A DNA stretch of 64,000 nucleotides from Dendrophyllia cribrosa (GCA_024195265.1 JAJLRJ010000005.1:42997087-43061086), one strand, 5' to 3'. Shown: positions 22,001-30,703, numbered from the stretch's first letter. The notes: generated by a model not told the origin, from the sequence alone. Program-made: numbers and translations.

Positions 22001-23281
22001 CAGCGAACCATTCTTCTTCCTCACTATCACGATGGGCGAAGCATAGGGGCTGTGACTCTCCCGTATAACCTGAGTGTCAAGCAGTTTCTGGATATGCTCT
22101 TTCACCTCTTGGTATTGGCTGGGTGGAAGTCTTCTGTACGGCTGCGTAATAGGTATCTCATCGGTAGTCCTCATAGTGTGCTTGACCGTCTCAGTGTATC
22201 CTAGGTCATCATCAGACTGTGCAAACACTGCAGAATGTTTCCTCAGAAGGTCTTCTAACTTTGACTTCTGGTCTTCTGGCAGGTTAAGCTCCGAAAGGTC
22301 TACCGGGCATGACTTACTCTTGTCTTCTTCCTCTATCTTCATTGCTGGCTCTCCGAGGACCACCATCTCCTCATTTATGGTCACCCTTTCAAACTGCACA
22401 CCAGACTCCATTGCACTTACTGCATGCAGGACCCCGATTGGTGTTCCCGGTTTGAGCCAGATGTCTGCATCAGTGAGGTTAGCAATCCTTACAGGAAACG
22501 GCGCCGTTGGTCTGACTAGAGTATTGACCAGGGTAATGCCAGGTAAGTGTTGTGCAGCAATTGGCTCGACCACTGCCAAGGTGCTCTCATCAATCTTGCC
22601 CTGGTAGCCAGTGGCCAACACGGCTGCCACTGAATTGGCTGGTAATAGCACATCTGTCCTCCCTGCAACTCTGACCACACCCCGGTTAGACGAATTCATA
22701 CACCGCTTAGCTGAACGCAACTCCTCTGACCATGCATACCCAACCTCACCTAAACTTCCACGCACACCAACATCCTCCAACACCTCACTTATCTGACCCA
22801 ACACATTCATTCCAAGGAGGCCTGGGACCTGCCTCTTGTGCAACTTACTCTCTTCACTCGCTGGATCCTTCACAACCAAAACACCCCTCTTATCAACAAC
22901 TTTACCGAAAACCTCAATATCAACCTCAAAATAGCTCACATAAGGGATCTCCAAACCGTTTGCTTCCGTAAGCGATAACCACCCGCTGGTAGACAAAAGT
23001 GACTGTCCCTTGAAATTAGCATTGAAGAACTCTTTGGTAATGGTGCTGACCTCTGAACCAGAATCGATAAGACAAGACACCTGAACACCCCCCAGATTAG
23101 CTGAAAATACAGGACATCTGCCAATTGCCCTTTCGCAGATGCTTGCTGAGCCTTCAGTGTCCCCTCCTGTTGCCTGGCTCACTGCGGCAGGGGGTAGGAG
23201 TTTGGTGACGCTGTGGCTGCTTGCGAGCTGACTGGTACTTGCGGTTGATGAACTTGGGGCCGGATACGTCCAGCGGGGCAC
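19028..23281 (-). CDS. pol: Gypsy Pol polyprotein (protease, RT, RNase H, integrase)
   Basis: A single 1417-codon frame. Near residue 71 LIDSGSEVST marks the aspartic protease. RT follows from about 370, with YRRLPPSQY, LCVDYRKLN, FTTLDLTSSF and the catalytic YLDDI at about 530. RNase H begins at ETDASHQGLGAVLSQ. The integrase has the HHCC zinc motif (HNDMGHQG ... CERCLLSK, about 980-1030) and the D, D, E residues in IDFTLL, HSDQGRNFES and GNGQCERFNRTL. A C-terminal GPY/F-like module follows (GDLVYLRKRV). The frame overlaps the zinc-knuckle end of gag by about 100 bases in another frame, suggesting programmed frameshifting. No in-frame stop is present; the first codon of the open frame is not necessarily a real start. 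Confidence 0.9.
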   Translation of the reverse strand: MPRWTYPAPSSSTASTSQLASSHSVTKLLPPAAVSQATGGDTEGSASICERAIGRCPVFSANLGGVQVSCLIDSGSEVSTITKEFFNANFKGQSLLSTSGWLSLTEANGLEIPYVSYFEVDIEVFGKVVDKRGVLVVKDPASEESKLHKRQVPGLLGMNVLGQISEVLEDVGVRGSLGEVGYAWSEELRSAKRCMNSSNRGVVRVAGRTDVLLPANSVAAVLATGYQGKIDESTLAVVEPIAAQHLPGITLVNTLVRPTAPFPVRIANLTDADIWLKPGTPIGVLHAVSAMESGVQFERVTINEEMVVLGEPAMKIEEEDKSKSCPVDLSELNLPEDQKSKLEDLLRKHSAVFAQSDDDLGYTETVKHTMRTTDEIPITQPYRRLPPSQYQEVKEHIQKLLDTQVIRESHSPYASPIVIVRKKNGSLRLCVDYRKLNTKTIRDSFPLPRIDESLDALNGAKLFTTLDLTSSFNQVAVDEEDKAKTAFITPFGLFEFNRMPFGLKNAPVSFCRLMQSCLNDQVFQILLVYLDDIIIFSQTFDEHLERLDRVLTRLAKHGLKIKPQKCTVLSDRVSYLGHVVSAEGVETDPAKVSAVRDWVRPQSVKELRSFLGFCSYYCRFVKDFAKVAGPLRELQNRCLHELKTRKRLLTPFPKRWTSEHQVIFDQLKSLLTSTPVLGYADFTKPFVLETDASHQGLGAVLSQDDQDGKRRVIAYTSRRLRPAEKNMDNYSSMKLELLALKWAVTEKFRSYLIGSEFEVFTDNNPLKHLDTAKLGAVEQRWASQLASFNFTIKYRSGKSNANADALSRQVGGDQQAVQVEVNSLLSHTSQTTPLPHLPVTVYAELQRIDATLGTGEHQRAMREGDGATEMNNLDDQPGRADKETRAEATMSLPSYTNAELISLQKSDPVINTFMDYWRNNRRPRAADRKKMSGSARTLLKQWDRMSVQDGLLYRSSHNAQQEAVKQLVLPGVLREKVLESLHNDMGHQGLERTLLLLRNRFYWPGMYGDTEKWIKSCERCLLSKLPQPKIRTPMGNLIATQPLEILAIDFTLLEPSSDGRENVLVMTDVFTKYTCAVPTKDQKATTTAKVLVKEWFQRYGVPRRIHSDQGRNFESDLVQELCKLYGVKKSKTTPYHPEGNGQCERFNRTLHNLLRSLPPQKKRKWAEYLPEVVYAYNCTPHSSTGYSPFRLLFGREPDLLVDILIDGDREHDDHPDHVWLAAHQERLRYAWEKAGEHLQQAAQQRKSSHDRRLNAPPLSVGDLVYLRKRVQGRNKIQDAWEPTMFVVAATPTEDGGPFAVHRADGTGSTKRVQFCPVGPTPPQVDAESEAEPSANQNSSDTDSEFMLLLNSRRTRAVRPQCPDNLTETDRAKTRHVPNSDAEPESDSDVPKVPRRTTRVTAGRHKNPYSCGLSATTK

Positions 23282-24292
23282 TCTCTCACCATATGGTTAG
23301 GACTTCCACAATTGAAACACACTCGATTTCCACGGGCATCAACACCCTGTTGCCTGTGCGGAGGTGTCCTGTTGTGGTACTGCGGCCGCGACATCCCTGC
23401 TAGTGTTGACACCAAGCCATCAATAGATCTCTTCTGCTCTTCTAGAGCCTTTATGATTTTACTTTCAGATGTAACCTACTCATGACCTGTTGCTTGCCTG
23501 GGGACTGCTTCTTTAGCAAACTGCTCGTTTCCCTGTGCTGCTCGTCTCGGGGCTGCTGGTCTCTCTTCTTCTTCCACCCACTTAATGGCCTCCTCCCTCA
23601 CCTCCAAAAACGTACATGTAGGCTCGGTTCGCAACATCTTCTTAAGGTCTCTACGAAGTCCTAGGTCTCTTACACTGTCACAGAACTGGTCACGCAAGGC
23701 CTGGTCACGATTTGGTATGGCACTCGGGGTCTTGTGGCAACACGCTTGTAGAGTTCATTGAGTGAGTGCGAAAATCCACGCAGAGACTTGCCATCCCTTT
23801 GTTTTCTTTCGTAGAAGAAACGCAGTAACTGAGGCAACGACCTTCTTTCACCGAATGCTTCCAATAGCACATCAAAGATCTTCCCAGCGGTATTTCTCTC
23901 CGATTCAGGCCGTAACTTCACTTCTTCTTTCGCCTGTCCCTCCAAATTTGCCAGGACAAAGTCAGCCGCTAGCTTGCCACTGAGCCGTCTTACTTCGAGG
24001 ATCCCCTTCACGTTTTCGATAAAATCTTCCAGTGTTCCTTCGCCACTCACTTTTCCGCCGCTGAACTTGTTTACTTTGCGATCGCGCGAAACATAAACAA
24101 CGGACTGTTCCGCTTCCAAAGCGCTGCTGGACCCTGAATTTCTCGCTAGTTTTAGTTCTTCTACTTCCTTTTGTAAGTTTGTTGAGCCATGCCATTTTCG
24201 CTGTCTTCAGAAGAACCGCCGACCAAAGCTGAAGATTTCTCCGATGTGAACTCCAAATTTACCTCGCTGCCATCGCCGCCCTGAGCCGTCAT
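23179..24292 (-). pseudogene. gag: Gypsy Gag, broken
   Basis: An ATG at 24292 opens a short frame that shifts near 24190. A second frame covers 24119-23670 and contains the helical capsid-like region (FIENVKGILEVRRLSGKLAA, YERKQRDGKSL, FSHSLNELYKRV). A third frame (23697-23476) continues the gag C-terminal part and ends in a stop at 23476. After it, in the same frame, the nucleocapsid zinc knuckle CFNCGSPNHMVREC appears (23415-23179). So at least two frame changes and one stop separate pieces that would form the virus-like particle protein. Some shifts could be sequencing errors. Confidence 0.75.
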
Positions 24293-24345
24293 AATTTAAT
24301 TTTCTACCACAACACAAAGAAATATTTTCAAAATGCCAACCCTGC

Positions 24346-24550
24346 TTACTCTATTAGGCTGATCTGTTTTGTGTGAATGATTTGTTTATCAGGCTGATCT
24401 GTTTTGTGTGAAGGATTACTGTATTAGGCTGATAGGTTGAGTGCGAATGATTACCATATCAGACTGATCTGTTGCGTGTGGATGCTTACTCTATCAGGTT
24501 GATCTGTTTTGTGACTGACTACTCTATCAGGCTGATCTGTTGTATGTAAA
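24346..24550. repeat. 35-bp minisatellite, right block
   Basis: About six further units of the array (TGATCTGTTTTGTGTGAATG and variants) continue directly after the Gypsy element, showing that the element inserted within the array. Confidence 0.85.
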
Positions 24551-24579
24551 TGATTACTTTATTATGGTGGTATGGGTGA

Positions 24580-25130
24580 TAAGTCTATGATGGATTTGAA
24601 TTTGAGGCCATAAATGCACCCAATATTTATTTGTGTAGATCACATTGTTTTCATTGCATTTGATTTAATGACGAGGAATTTGAATGCCATTCAGGGTGTG
24701 TTTTTACTGTCCTTTTTTTTGGTGACGAAGAAACCTGACTTGATCAAATGTTGCTAGGGAATGATGCATAGATTGTTTAAATGTGTGTTACATCCTTGAG
24801 ACCTTTAATGTTCTGCACAATATCAAAGCTCTAACCTTCACAGTTATTTCTCCTGATCCTGTGAGTCCAGCTTTTCTGTGTTCCATTCGTGTTATTCCCA
24901 CTTAAATGTATGATTGACTGACTTTACATGAAGGGTACAATGTATCTAAAAATATAAATGATAAATTCAAGAGAATGCTGATACACAGGCTGGATTCAGA
25001 TAGTTGTACAATGACTATAAGCTCCAACATCAGCATGCATATTCTATCTACAGCTGTTCATGTAGTTACACGTCTACAGTTTACTCTTTCTCTCTCAGTA
25101 ACCACTCTAAAATAATGCAATCATTTCAGT
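24580..25130. repeat. Outer right arm of the large palindrome, with exon-like module copy
   Basis: Reverse complement of 12056-12600, including TATGGCCTCAAATTC (mirrored near 12575), the exon-like module near 24830-24960 and GCTGATACACAGGCTGGATT at 24973. The last block is also the uninterrupted version of the Polinton target site. Confidence 0.75.
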
Positions 25131-25384
25131 TGCATTGGCTCAGAGTTTATTAACTGAAACAGCAATTCTGAATTTATCTTCTTTCCCTCTAGATTTGTAA
25201 AGTTTAAATGAAATTAACAATAATAAATTAGATTGTTGGTACACTGTAGATTGTTCAGTCTGATTTTACATGTACATATATTAATCAATCAATGCAAACA
25301 ATCAATACATGTAAATCTGGTAATGGTATCCCCAAAACTTTACAAATTTGGTCAGCAAGCATTTTGTTAACTTGAAGTTAACTA

Positions 25385-25539
25385 GTTACTGCACAATATC
25401 AAAGTTCTTACCTATAGGATCCTGTGATTCCAGCTTTTCTTTGATCCATTCCTCTCCTTCCTCCTTTGATTGACTGACTTTATAATTATGAAGAGTATCT
25501 AAAAATATAAATGATAAATTCAAGATGCTGAAACATAGG
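25385..25539. repeat. Second copy of the repeat module, left half (split by the Polinton)
   Basis: It aligns with 24820-24985 (TCCAGCTTTTCT, TGATTGACTGACTTTA, CTAAAAATATAAATGATAAA). It is cut at 25539 by the Polinton and resumes at 46065 with ATAGGCTGGACT, where copy I reads CACAGGCTGGATT. Confidence 0.8.
25535..25539 (+). repeat. Target site duplication, left (ATAGG)
   Basis: ATAGG abuts the left terminal repeat and is repeated at 46065-46069. Polintons usually make 6-bp duplications; only 5 bases match here. Confidence 0.7.
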
Positions 25540-25757
25540 AGTAGTTAAGGGTGGCTACCGGGGGAATAGTCAAATTTCCCTAACCACGCCCAATAGGGGA
25601 TTTTGACTAGAATTTTTTTTTATATAGGGGATTTTGACTAGAATTTTTTTTTTTTCAAATTTTTTTCACTTTTTTTTTGAATTTTTTTTTTTTTTTTTTT
25701 GAATTTTTTTTGAATTTTTGATTTATATAGGTGATTTTGAGTATCGAATTATTTCAA
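25540..25757 (+). repeat. Left terminal inverted repeat of the Polinton
   Basis: It matches the reverse complement of 45838-46064 almost base for base, apart from homopolymer lengths. It contains two direct copies of ATATAGGGGATTTTGACTAG-like sequence and ends with GATTTTGAGTATCGAATT, after which the arms diverge. Confidence 0.9.
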
Positions 25758-25793
25758 AGAAATTTTTTCATCATGCCCACGTCATCAAGCAGC

Positions 25794-25800
25794 TATAAAA
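25794..25800 (+). promoter_or_regulatory. TATA box of the first Polinton gene
   Basis: AGCTATAAAAAGGAC lies 51 bases before the ATG at 25845. Confidence 0.6.
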
Positions 25801-25844
25801 AGGACTTCACTCATCCTCTTTCTCCAGTAAAAAGCTAAAATACA

Positions 25845-26267
25845 ATGAGGCCAGACAACACTTGGTATGTGTACCAGACTCGAAGAGTTAAACAAGCTCA
25901 ACATCTCATTCCTTTAGTAGAAGATCGTTGCAAGAGAGAAGATCGGCATTTTATCATCTGTCACAACAAGAACGACTTCCTATTTTGCATTCAAGGACCC
26001 TTCCATACGAAACACGGCAAACAGATTGTTCGTTGTGCTGACATGTGGATGAAGAACCTAATAAGGAAAGTGGATTATTATTTTCACTGCAGTGATCAAG
26101 TCATAGACATTGAACAATATCTGACAAGTTATCAAATAGACGAGCCTTTTTACATCAAGAGATCGGTTCTGCCTGAGAGACAACAAGTGATTTCAAATGC
26201 AATGATTGGAACGCACTCTCCTTATGGCAACAGCCAAACACTACAGCAAGATAACCATTATGAATAG
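25845..26267 (+). CDS. Unknown left-end Polinton protein, 140 aa
   Basis: First gene of the element, starting 88 bases inside the left terminal repeat and preceded by a TATA box. Not recognised. The protein is small and mixed, with an N-terminal region rich in charged and aromatic residues (TWYVYQTRRV), a cysteine/histidine-containing middle (HFIICHNKNDFLFCI, HTKHGKQIVRCADMW, YYFHC) and a polar tail. No signal peptide or membrane segment is visible. The cysteines and histidines could bind a metal, but no standard spacing is met. It lies apart from the structural genes and is followed by about 500 bases of AT-rich spacer, which suggests its own transcription unit. A regulatory or replication-related early role is only a guess from position. 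Confidence 0.65.
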   Translation: MRPDNTWYVYQTRRVKQAQHLIPLVEDRCKREDRHFIICHNKNDFLFCIQGPFHTKHGKQIVRCADMWMKNLIRKVDYYFHCSDQVIDIEQYLTSYQIDEPFYIKRSVLPERQQVISNAMIGTHSPYGNSQTLQQDNHYE

Positions 26268-26712
26268 CTTTGTGCCGGTATTTGTCATTCCTCTACTGTA
26301 AATGTTTAAAAAAATGTGTTGTCATTTAAATTTTGTGTACTATGAAAAACTGTATTCGAAGGATAAAAGTTCACATCAAAAAAATTCTCTCTTTTCTTTA
26401 CATAGCCATGGAAAATGACCTCCACCTCAAATGAACTTGAAAACTCTCATTGGATGTTTAAAATTTGCAAGAACACCAATTGAGAGGTTGTTGTAAAAAA
26501 CCTTTTTTGTGTTCGTTCAAGTGGAACTCATGTACATTTTTTTACATTCATCATTAAAATTCATGTTGATTAATTGTGAATGTCATCTTATTGGGGAAAA
26601 TAACTATGCCTCATAATTTTCAACTCACTCCCCCGACATATATTTTTTTTTTGCACTTCACGCTTGAATGATTTCATAGAAAACACGAACTGTCAGTCCT
26701 ACCAAAACCTTC
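26268..26712. other. AT-rich spacer between Polinton genes
   Basis: No open frame of note. The spacer ends with the TATA box for the next gene. It differs strongly from the compact gene spacing further right. Confidence 0.5.
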
Positions 26713-26720
26713 TATAAAAA
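26713..26720 (+). promoter_or_regulatory. TATA box before the second Polinton gene
   Basis: TCTATAAAAAAAAG lies 81 bases upstream of the ATG at 26794. Confidence 0.5.
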
Positions 26721-26793
26721 AAAGAAACGACAAGGTATCAAAACAAATGGTAACACGTTAACAAAGAACACTTCAGTGCGCGAGATTAAAAAA

Positions 26794-27180
26794 ATGTCGA
26801 GAACGTCTGACGCCCAGATCGCTTTAAAAGATTGGTTGGGATGTGCCATTCTCTTTTTAGAAAGAGTCGACCCCCATTCTTTGTTGGACTTGAGCGATGA
26901 TGCGTTACAAGAGCTAGAACCGGACATAGCGTTTGCGCAACTGGTGACCAGAAACAAAGAGAAGAACGAACCGTTTAGTTTGCTTCATTTGATGGCTTAT
27001 TTAAGCGTTATGCGTCAATGTTTGTCCCTGGACGCTTACCGTGAACATCGTCGTTGGATATTTAAGCAACAACAACAAGCATACATACCTAGTTTTGGAC
27101 GTTTTGTGGCTCAATTTACAGTGAGTCTGACCCGGCGATTGATCCCTTTGGTGGTGCGCACCTGTTTGTTCCCCATCTAA
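26794..27180 (+). CDS. Unknown helical Polinton protein, 128 aa
   Basis: The open frame extends slightly upstream to a GTG, but the ATG at 26794 follows an A-run (ATTAAAAAAATG) like those of the neighbouring genes and is chosen as start. The protein is not recognised. It is predicted by eye to be mostly helical: an acidic N-terminal half (LLDLSDDALQELEPDIAF), a central leucine/methionine-rich helix (LLHLMAYLSVMRQCLSL) and a basic amphipathic C-terminal end. It stops 4 bases before the integrase start, so it is probably co-transcribed with the integrase. It might assist integration or be a regulator; nothing in the sequence decides. Confidence 0.65.
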   Translation: MSRTSDAQIALKDWLGCAILFLERVDPHSLLDLSDDALQELEPDIAFAQLVTRNKEKNEPFSLLHLMAYLSVMRQCLSLDAYREHRRWIFKQQQQAYIPSFGRFVAQFTVSLTRRLIPLVVRTCLFPI

Positions 27181-27184
27181 AAAA

Positions 27185-28303
27185 ATGAAGAAGGCCGAGC
27201 AGATGAGTCCTTTGGAAGACTTGTATTTGGATCTGGAGAGTCCTTACGCGTTGAGTGGAAATTTCAAGGAATTGACCAAGGTGGCCTGCGACACGTTGGA
27301 CGTCTCACCCAGCCAGGCGCAAACGTATTTACAAGGAGAACCCACTTTCACGTTACACCGTCCTCGTCAGGTACGATTTCCACGCAGCAAGACGGTCGTG
27401 CCTCCGCAAGTGGATTATACCTGGCAGGCGGATCTTGTGGAAATGCAGGATGCCAAACTCATTGCCCAAAACAAACGCACCCGATACCTACTGACGGTCA
27501 TCGATGTGTTGTCCAAATATGCATGGGTCATTGCCTTAAAAAGCAAGAAAGGCAAGGCCACGGCAGATGCCTTTCGTTATTTGTTGGAGAATTCAGGAGG
27601 ACGTAAGCCCGTCAACTTGCAGACGGATCAAGGGAAAGAATTCTACAACCAACACATGAAGCAATTACTGGACGAGTATAACATTCACCACTATTCCACT
27701 CGAGGTGAACCCAAAGCTGCTGTGGTCGAACGTTTCAATCGCACTTTGAAGGAATTGATGTACAAGTACATGACAGCTCGCAACACCCCCAAATATTTGG
27801 AGGTCTTACCCTTGTTGGTGGACAAGTACAACACGCGCATTCACAGCCGCACTCAAATGGCCCCGGCCGATGTCACTGACGACAATGCCTCGGTGGTCTG
27901 GAAGCGGTTGTTCAAACCCACCCCTGCCTTAGACCCTTACAAGTTTCGACCGGGGGATTTTGTGCGCACCACAAAACCCGTCAAGGGTAAAAAGAGTGCC
28001 TTTTCCAAGAGTTATCGGGGTAATTGGTCGCAAGACGTGTACACAGTGACCGATCGTCAACGGTCCTTGTACGATGGTGTGAATTATTATAAGTTGGACA
28101 CTTGGAAAGGTGATAAAGTACCTGGACGATTTTATGAACCTCAACTGCAAAAAGTACGAGCTCTACCCAACCAATGGCGGGTGAGTAAAAAGCTTAAATA
28201 CAAGGGACGCGGACCCACTCGTCAAGTGTTAGTTAACTGGCAAGGACTTGCTCCCGATTATCAAACGTGGATACCCGTCAAAGAGTTAAAAAAGTCCTCG
28301 TAA
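27185..28303 (+). CDS. INT: Polinton integrase, retroviral type with C-terminal chromodomain
   Basis: 372 aa. It inserts the element into host DNA by cutting and joining its terminal repeats. The RNase-H-like core shows the catalytic acidic residues D83 (WQADLVEM), D148 (LQTDQGKEF) and E182 (VVERFNRTLKE), with YLLTVIDVLSKYAWV between the first two, the usual wording of Polinton integrases. No HHCC zinc finger is evident in the N-terminal 60 residues. The last 45 residues (WRVSKKLKYKG ... VLVNWQG ... TWIPVKEL) form a chromodomain-like module that may target chromatin. The ATG follows AAAAA directly. The frame is intact, and the 5-bp target duplication at the element ends fits the activity of this enzyme class. 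Confidence 0.95.
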   Translation: MKKAEQMSPLEDLYLDLESPYALSGNFKELTKVACDTLDVSPSQAQTYLQGEPTFTLHRPRQVRFPRSKTVVPPQVDYTWQADLVEMQDAKLIAQNKRTRYLLTVIDVLSKYAWVIALKSKKGKATADAFRYLLENSGGRKPVNLQTDQGKEFYNQHMKQLLDEYNIHHYSTRGEPKAAVVERFNRTLKELMYKYMTARNTPKYLEVLPLLVDKYNTRIHSRTQMAPADVTDDNASVVWKRLFKPTPALDPYKFRPGDFVRTTKPVKGKKSAFSKSYRGNWSQDVYTVTDRQRSLYDGVNYYKLDTWKGDKVPGRFYEPQLQKVRALPNQWRVSKKLKYKGRGPTRQVLVNWQGLAPDYQTWIPVKELKKSS

Positions 28304-28307
28304 AAAA

Positions 28308-30689
28308 ATGGCCAAACCCTGGGAAATGGACGATGATTTTTTGCTGTTTCTGAATAGTGGGGATGTGGGCACGGAACCCCTCGAACCCGGAGAGACCACC
28401 GTGCGCAGTGCGTTCCGACAAAGGTTGGAGATTCCATTGACGCTCACCGACCAGTGGCAAGTTGCCCTTTTGAAACTGTTGTACACCAATTCTTACGGGA
28501 ACACCGTGTTGAAATCGTCGCAGGATTACCATGTGCGTGTGGGTAGCTCGGATGGATCGGTTCCCACTCGATCAATGGCGCTGACTTCGCACAAACACTT
28601 CACGCACGCGGCAGAATTGCTTGGCGATTTGGTGCAGAAGATGGGATGGTACGTGATACCCACCTTGTCGGGCGGTCAACATCATTACGGACAACTCCAC
28701 ATGGAATCTCCTGGCACCACGGACGAAAATTTTCCCACAAATCCCAAACTGGATCTGTTTCGTCCCGACCTGGTGCGTGAATTTTTGCAAAGGATCGAAA
28801 ACACTTATCGCGTGAAACAAGTCGCACTCCCTACGCGCTTCAATCTGATCGAATATTACCTAGGATTCGCCCTCCTGAAACTCATGGGTTTAAGGAGGGA
28901 TTACATCTGGTTAACTAGAGCTAGTCCATCCAGACCCAGGACGCATTATTCACTCCATCTGTGGGCGCAGGGTCAGTACAATCTGGGGGAATCGTTGGCT
29001 CTGTTGATGGGATTTTTGGAGCCCGATCCAGATCGGCCGGGCCAGACGCGCATTGTGGCTCACAACACCATCTACGCGGACACGGGAGAAGGTACGCAAG
29101 CCGATTGGGTGGTTAGTCGTTTGGATACGCATCACTTTGGCATCGAGACGGAAGATTTTCTGTTGGGAGGCGTACGCATCAAACTCAACACTGCCGTCGA
29201 GCGGTTGCACTACACGTTTGGCAAAAGAGCCGTCTTTGACATGGGGGCTTGGGTGCGCGACCCGTCTCCCTTGTTACCCTACGCGCGACAATCCCCCGTG
29301 ACGGTGGTCACTACGGAACCCGGCAAGTGGTTTCTGCAGGCCCGAGAAGGGGTCAACGTCGATTTCAAAAACGGTCTGGAGACAGTGATGGGTACCCCAC
29401 AACTCAAAGCTCCTTCTCGGGTTAAGGGATTCGGGGCCTGGTTGGCTTTGCCCAGTTTGGAGACATCCCTGGCCCAAACAAACACCCACTTGTCTGACGT
29501 GGACCTCACGCGATGCAATACCGAAGTAGATGTGGTGGAATTTAGCCCCGTGGGCGACAGACAACGCCGATTGCTGGCCACTCTTCCCCTCTCACCTAGC
29601 AGCGATTACGGTCTCACGGTCGAATACGACCCGCAGCATTTGGATTTCAGACCGTTGGCAGGACCCACGCAAAATCTGAGCGAGTTGAGAGTGCATTTAA
29701 GAAACGCTGAAGGTTTGGGTATACCATTTTACACGGGTCTCACCGGTGTTTGGTTGTACTTTCGCAAAGGAGGAACGAAAAACACACAACCCTTGCAATC
29801 GGCCGGCATGAGTTTTGCTGGGGGACGTCGAGTGACTTTGGAAAGTGACGATCAGAAGGACCTCTTCCCGAACAACACCCCATCGCGTTTCAGGTTGAGA
29901 TTACCCGAACAGTGGACCTTGGATGCCACATGGGAAGTGGCTCTGGTGCAATTGTTGATGCCTCACACGTTTCACAACGTTCAAGATCGCCAGATACAGT
30001 GTTCTGTCAACTACCCGTCCGGCAAACAAGATATTTTTTTGGCGGGCGGGCTCTACGTGACCTTGACAGATGTTGTGTTGGCCCTTCATCAAGCCATCGA
30101 AACGGAGACACCCGTTTCAGATGCTGGCACGACCGCTCGTGTCCAACTGCAGTTGGACGAGAAAGGATTTTACCAGTGGACCTTCCCCACGAATGATTTT
30201 TCGCTGTACTTACCCAGCTGGTTGGCTCGAGTTTTAGGATATCTTGATTGGGAATCGTGGACGGTCCCGTTTTACTACAAGTCCGACGTGCGTCATCCCA
30301 CAGTGGAAATCACCAGCACGGACACCCAGACTGGACGCCCGACCGAAGTGGAAATCACACGCTCGCATACCATGGCCTTACCGGCCGATCATCGCGTGTG
30401 GAGTTTTGTCTCCCCGAACTCTTTCCAGAACGTCTACGTGCATTGCAACGTGGCCGAACCCGTGTACGTGGGATCGCAGATGGCCAAGGTGGTCTTAATC
30501 CATGGCGTCAACCCTCAGAAGGGGGTCTTGGAGGACGTGCCCATTCCACACTTGATCTTTTCGCGATTGAGTCATTTCACTTTTCGAGACCTCGAAATCG
30601 ATATAAGAGACAACTTGGGTCGTCCCATCCCATTTCAAGGAGGAAACGTCACAGCTGCTCTGTATTTCCGACAACGTAAATTGCCTTAA
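28308..30689 (+). CDS. Double penton-like minor capsid protein (two fused units), 793 aa
   Basis: The ATG at 28308 comes 4 bases after the integrase stop region, in AAAAAAATG context. The protein is an internal duplication. Unit 1 starts near residue 9 (FLLFLNSGD ... FRQRLEIPLTL ... WQVALLKLLYTN) and ends near 495 (LRNAEGLGIPFYTG ... VWLYFRKGG). Unit 2 starts near 507 (RVTLESDD ... FPNNTPSRFRLRLPEQWTL ... WEVALVQLLMPHTFHNV) and ends at 793 (IDIRDNLGRPIPFQGGNVTA, LYFRQRKLP). The start and end wording matches a family widespread in metazoan Polintons with the pattern FP.NT...F...L...I.L...WEVGL.E, which I take to be the penton-like minor capsid protein; that assignment is from memory. Beta-rich character and position before the capsid gene fit a vertex or cement protein. 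Confidence 0.75.
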   Translation: MAKPWEMDDDFLLFLNSGDVGTEPLEPGETTVRSAFRQRLEIPLTLTDQWQVALLKLLYTNSYGNTVLKSSQDYHVRVGSSDGSVPTRSMALTSHKHFTHAAELLGDLVQKMGWYVIPTLSGGQHHYGQLHMESPGTTDENFPTNPKLDLFRPDLVREFLQRIENTYRVKQVALPTRFNLIEYYLGFALLKLMGLRRDYIWLTRASPSRPRTHYSLHLWAQGQYNLGESLALLMGFLEPDPDRPGQTRIVAHNTIYADTGEGTQADWVVSRLDTHHFGIETEDFLLGGVRIKLNTAVERLHYTFGKRAVFDMGAWVRDPSPLLPYARQSPVTVVTTEPGKWFLQAREGVNVDFKNGLETVMGTPQLKAPSRVKGFGAWLALPSLETSLAQTNTHLSDVDLTRCNTEVDVVEFSPVGDRQRRLLATLPLSPSSDYGLTVEYDPQHLDFRPLAGPTQNLSELRVHLRNAEGLGIPFYTGLTGVWLYFRKGGTKNTQPLQSAGMSFAGGRRVTLESDDQKDLFPNNTPSRFRLRLPEQWTLDATWEVALVQLLMPHTFHNVQDRQIQCSVNYPSGKQDIFLAGGLYVTLTDVVLALHQAIETETPVSDAGTTARVQLQLDEKGFYQWTFPTNDFSLYLPSWLARVLGYLDWESWTVPFYYKSDVRHPTVEITSTDTQTGRPTEVEITRSHTMALPADHRVWSFVSPNSFQNVYVHCNVAEPVYVGSQMAKVVLIHGVNPQKGVLEDVPIPHLIFSRLSHFTFRDLEIDIRDNLGRPIPFQGGNVTAALYFRQRKLP
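30602..30609 (+). promoter_or_regulatory. Weak TATA-like box inside the penton-like gene
   Basis: GATATAAGAGAC lies about 100 bases upstream of the ATG at 30704. Weak match. Confidence 0.25.
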
Positions 30690-30703
30690 AAAAAAAAGTG
30701 CCA

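Larger units (their letters stand above)
18482..24345 (-). mobile_element. Gypsy-type LTR retrotransposon inserted in the minisatellite
   Basis: Minus-strand order is leader, broken gag (24292-23179), pol (23281-19028), polypurine tract (GGGGAGAA at about 18850-18857) and one LTR (18849-18482). Minisatellite units flank both sides. The 5' LTR is missing: between the gag start (24292) and the minisatellite (24346) there are only about 50 bases. The pol frame is uninterrupted, so the copy is fairly young although gag is disrupted. Confidence 0.85.
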
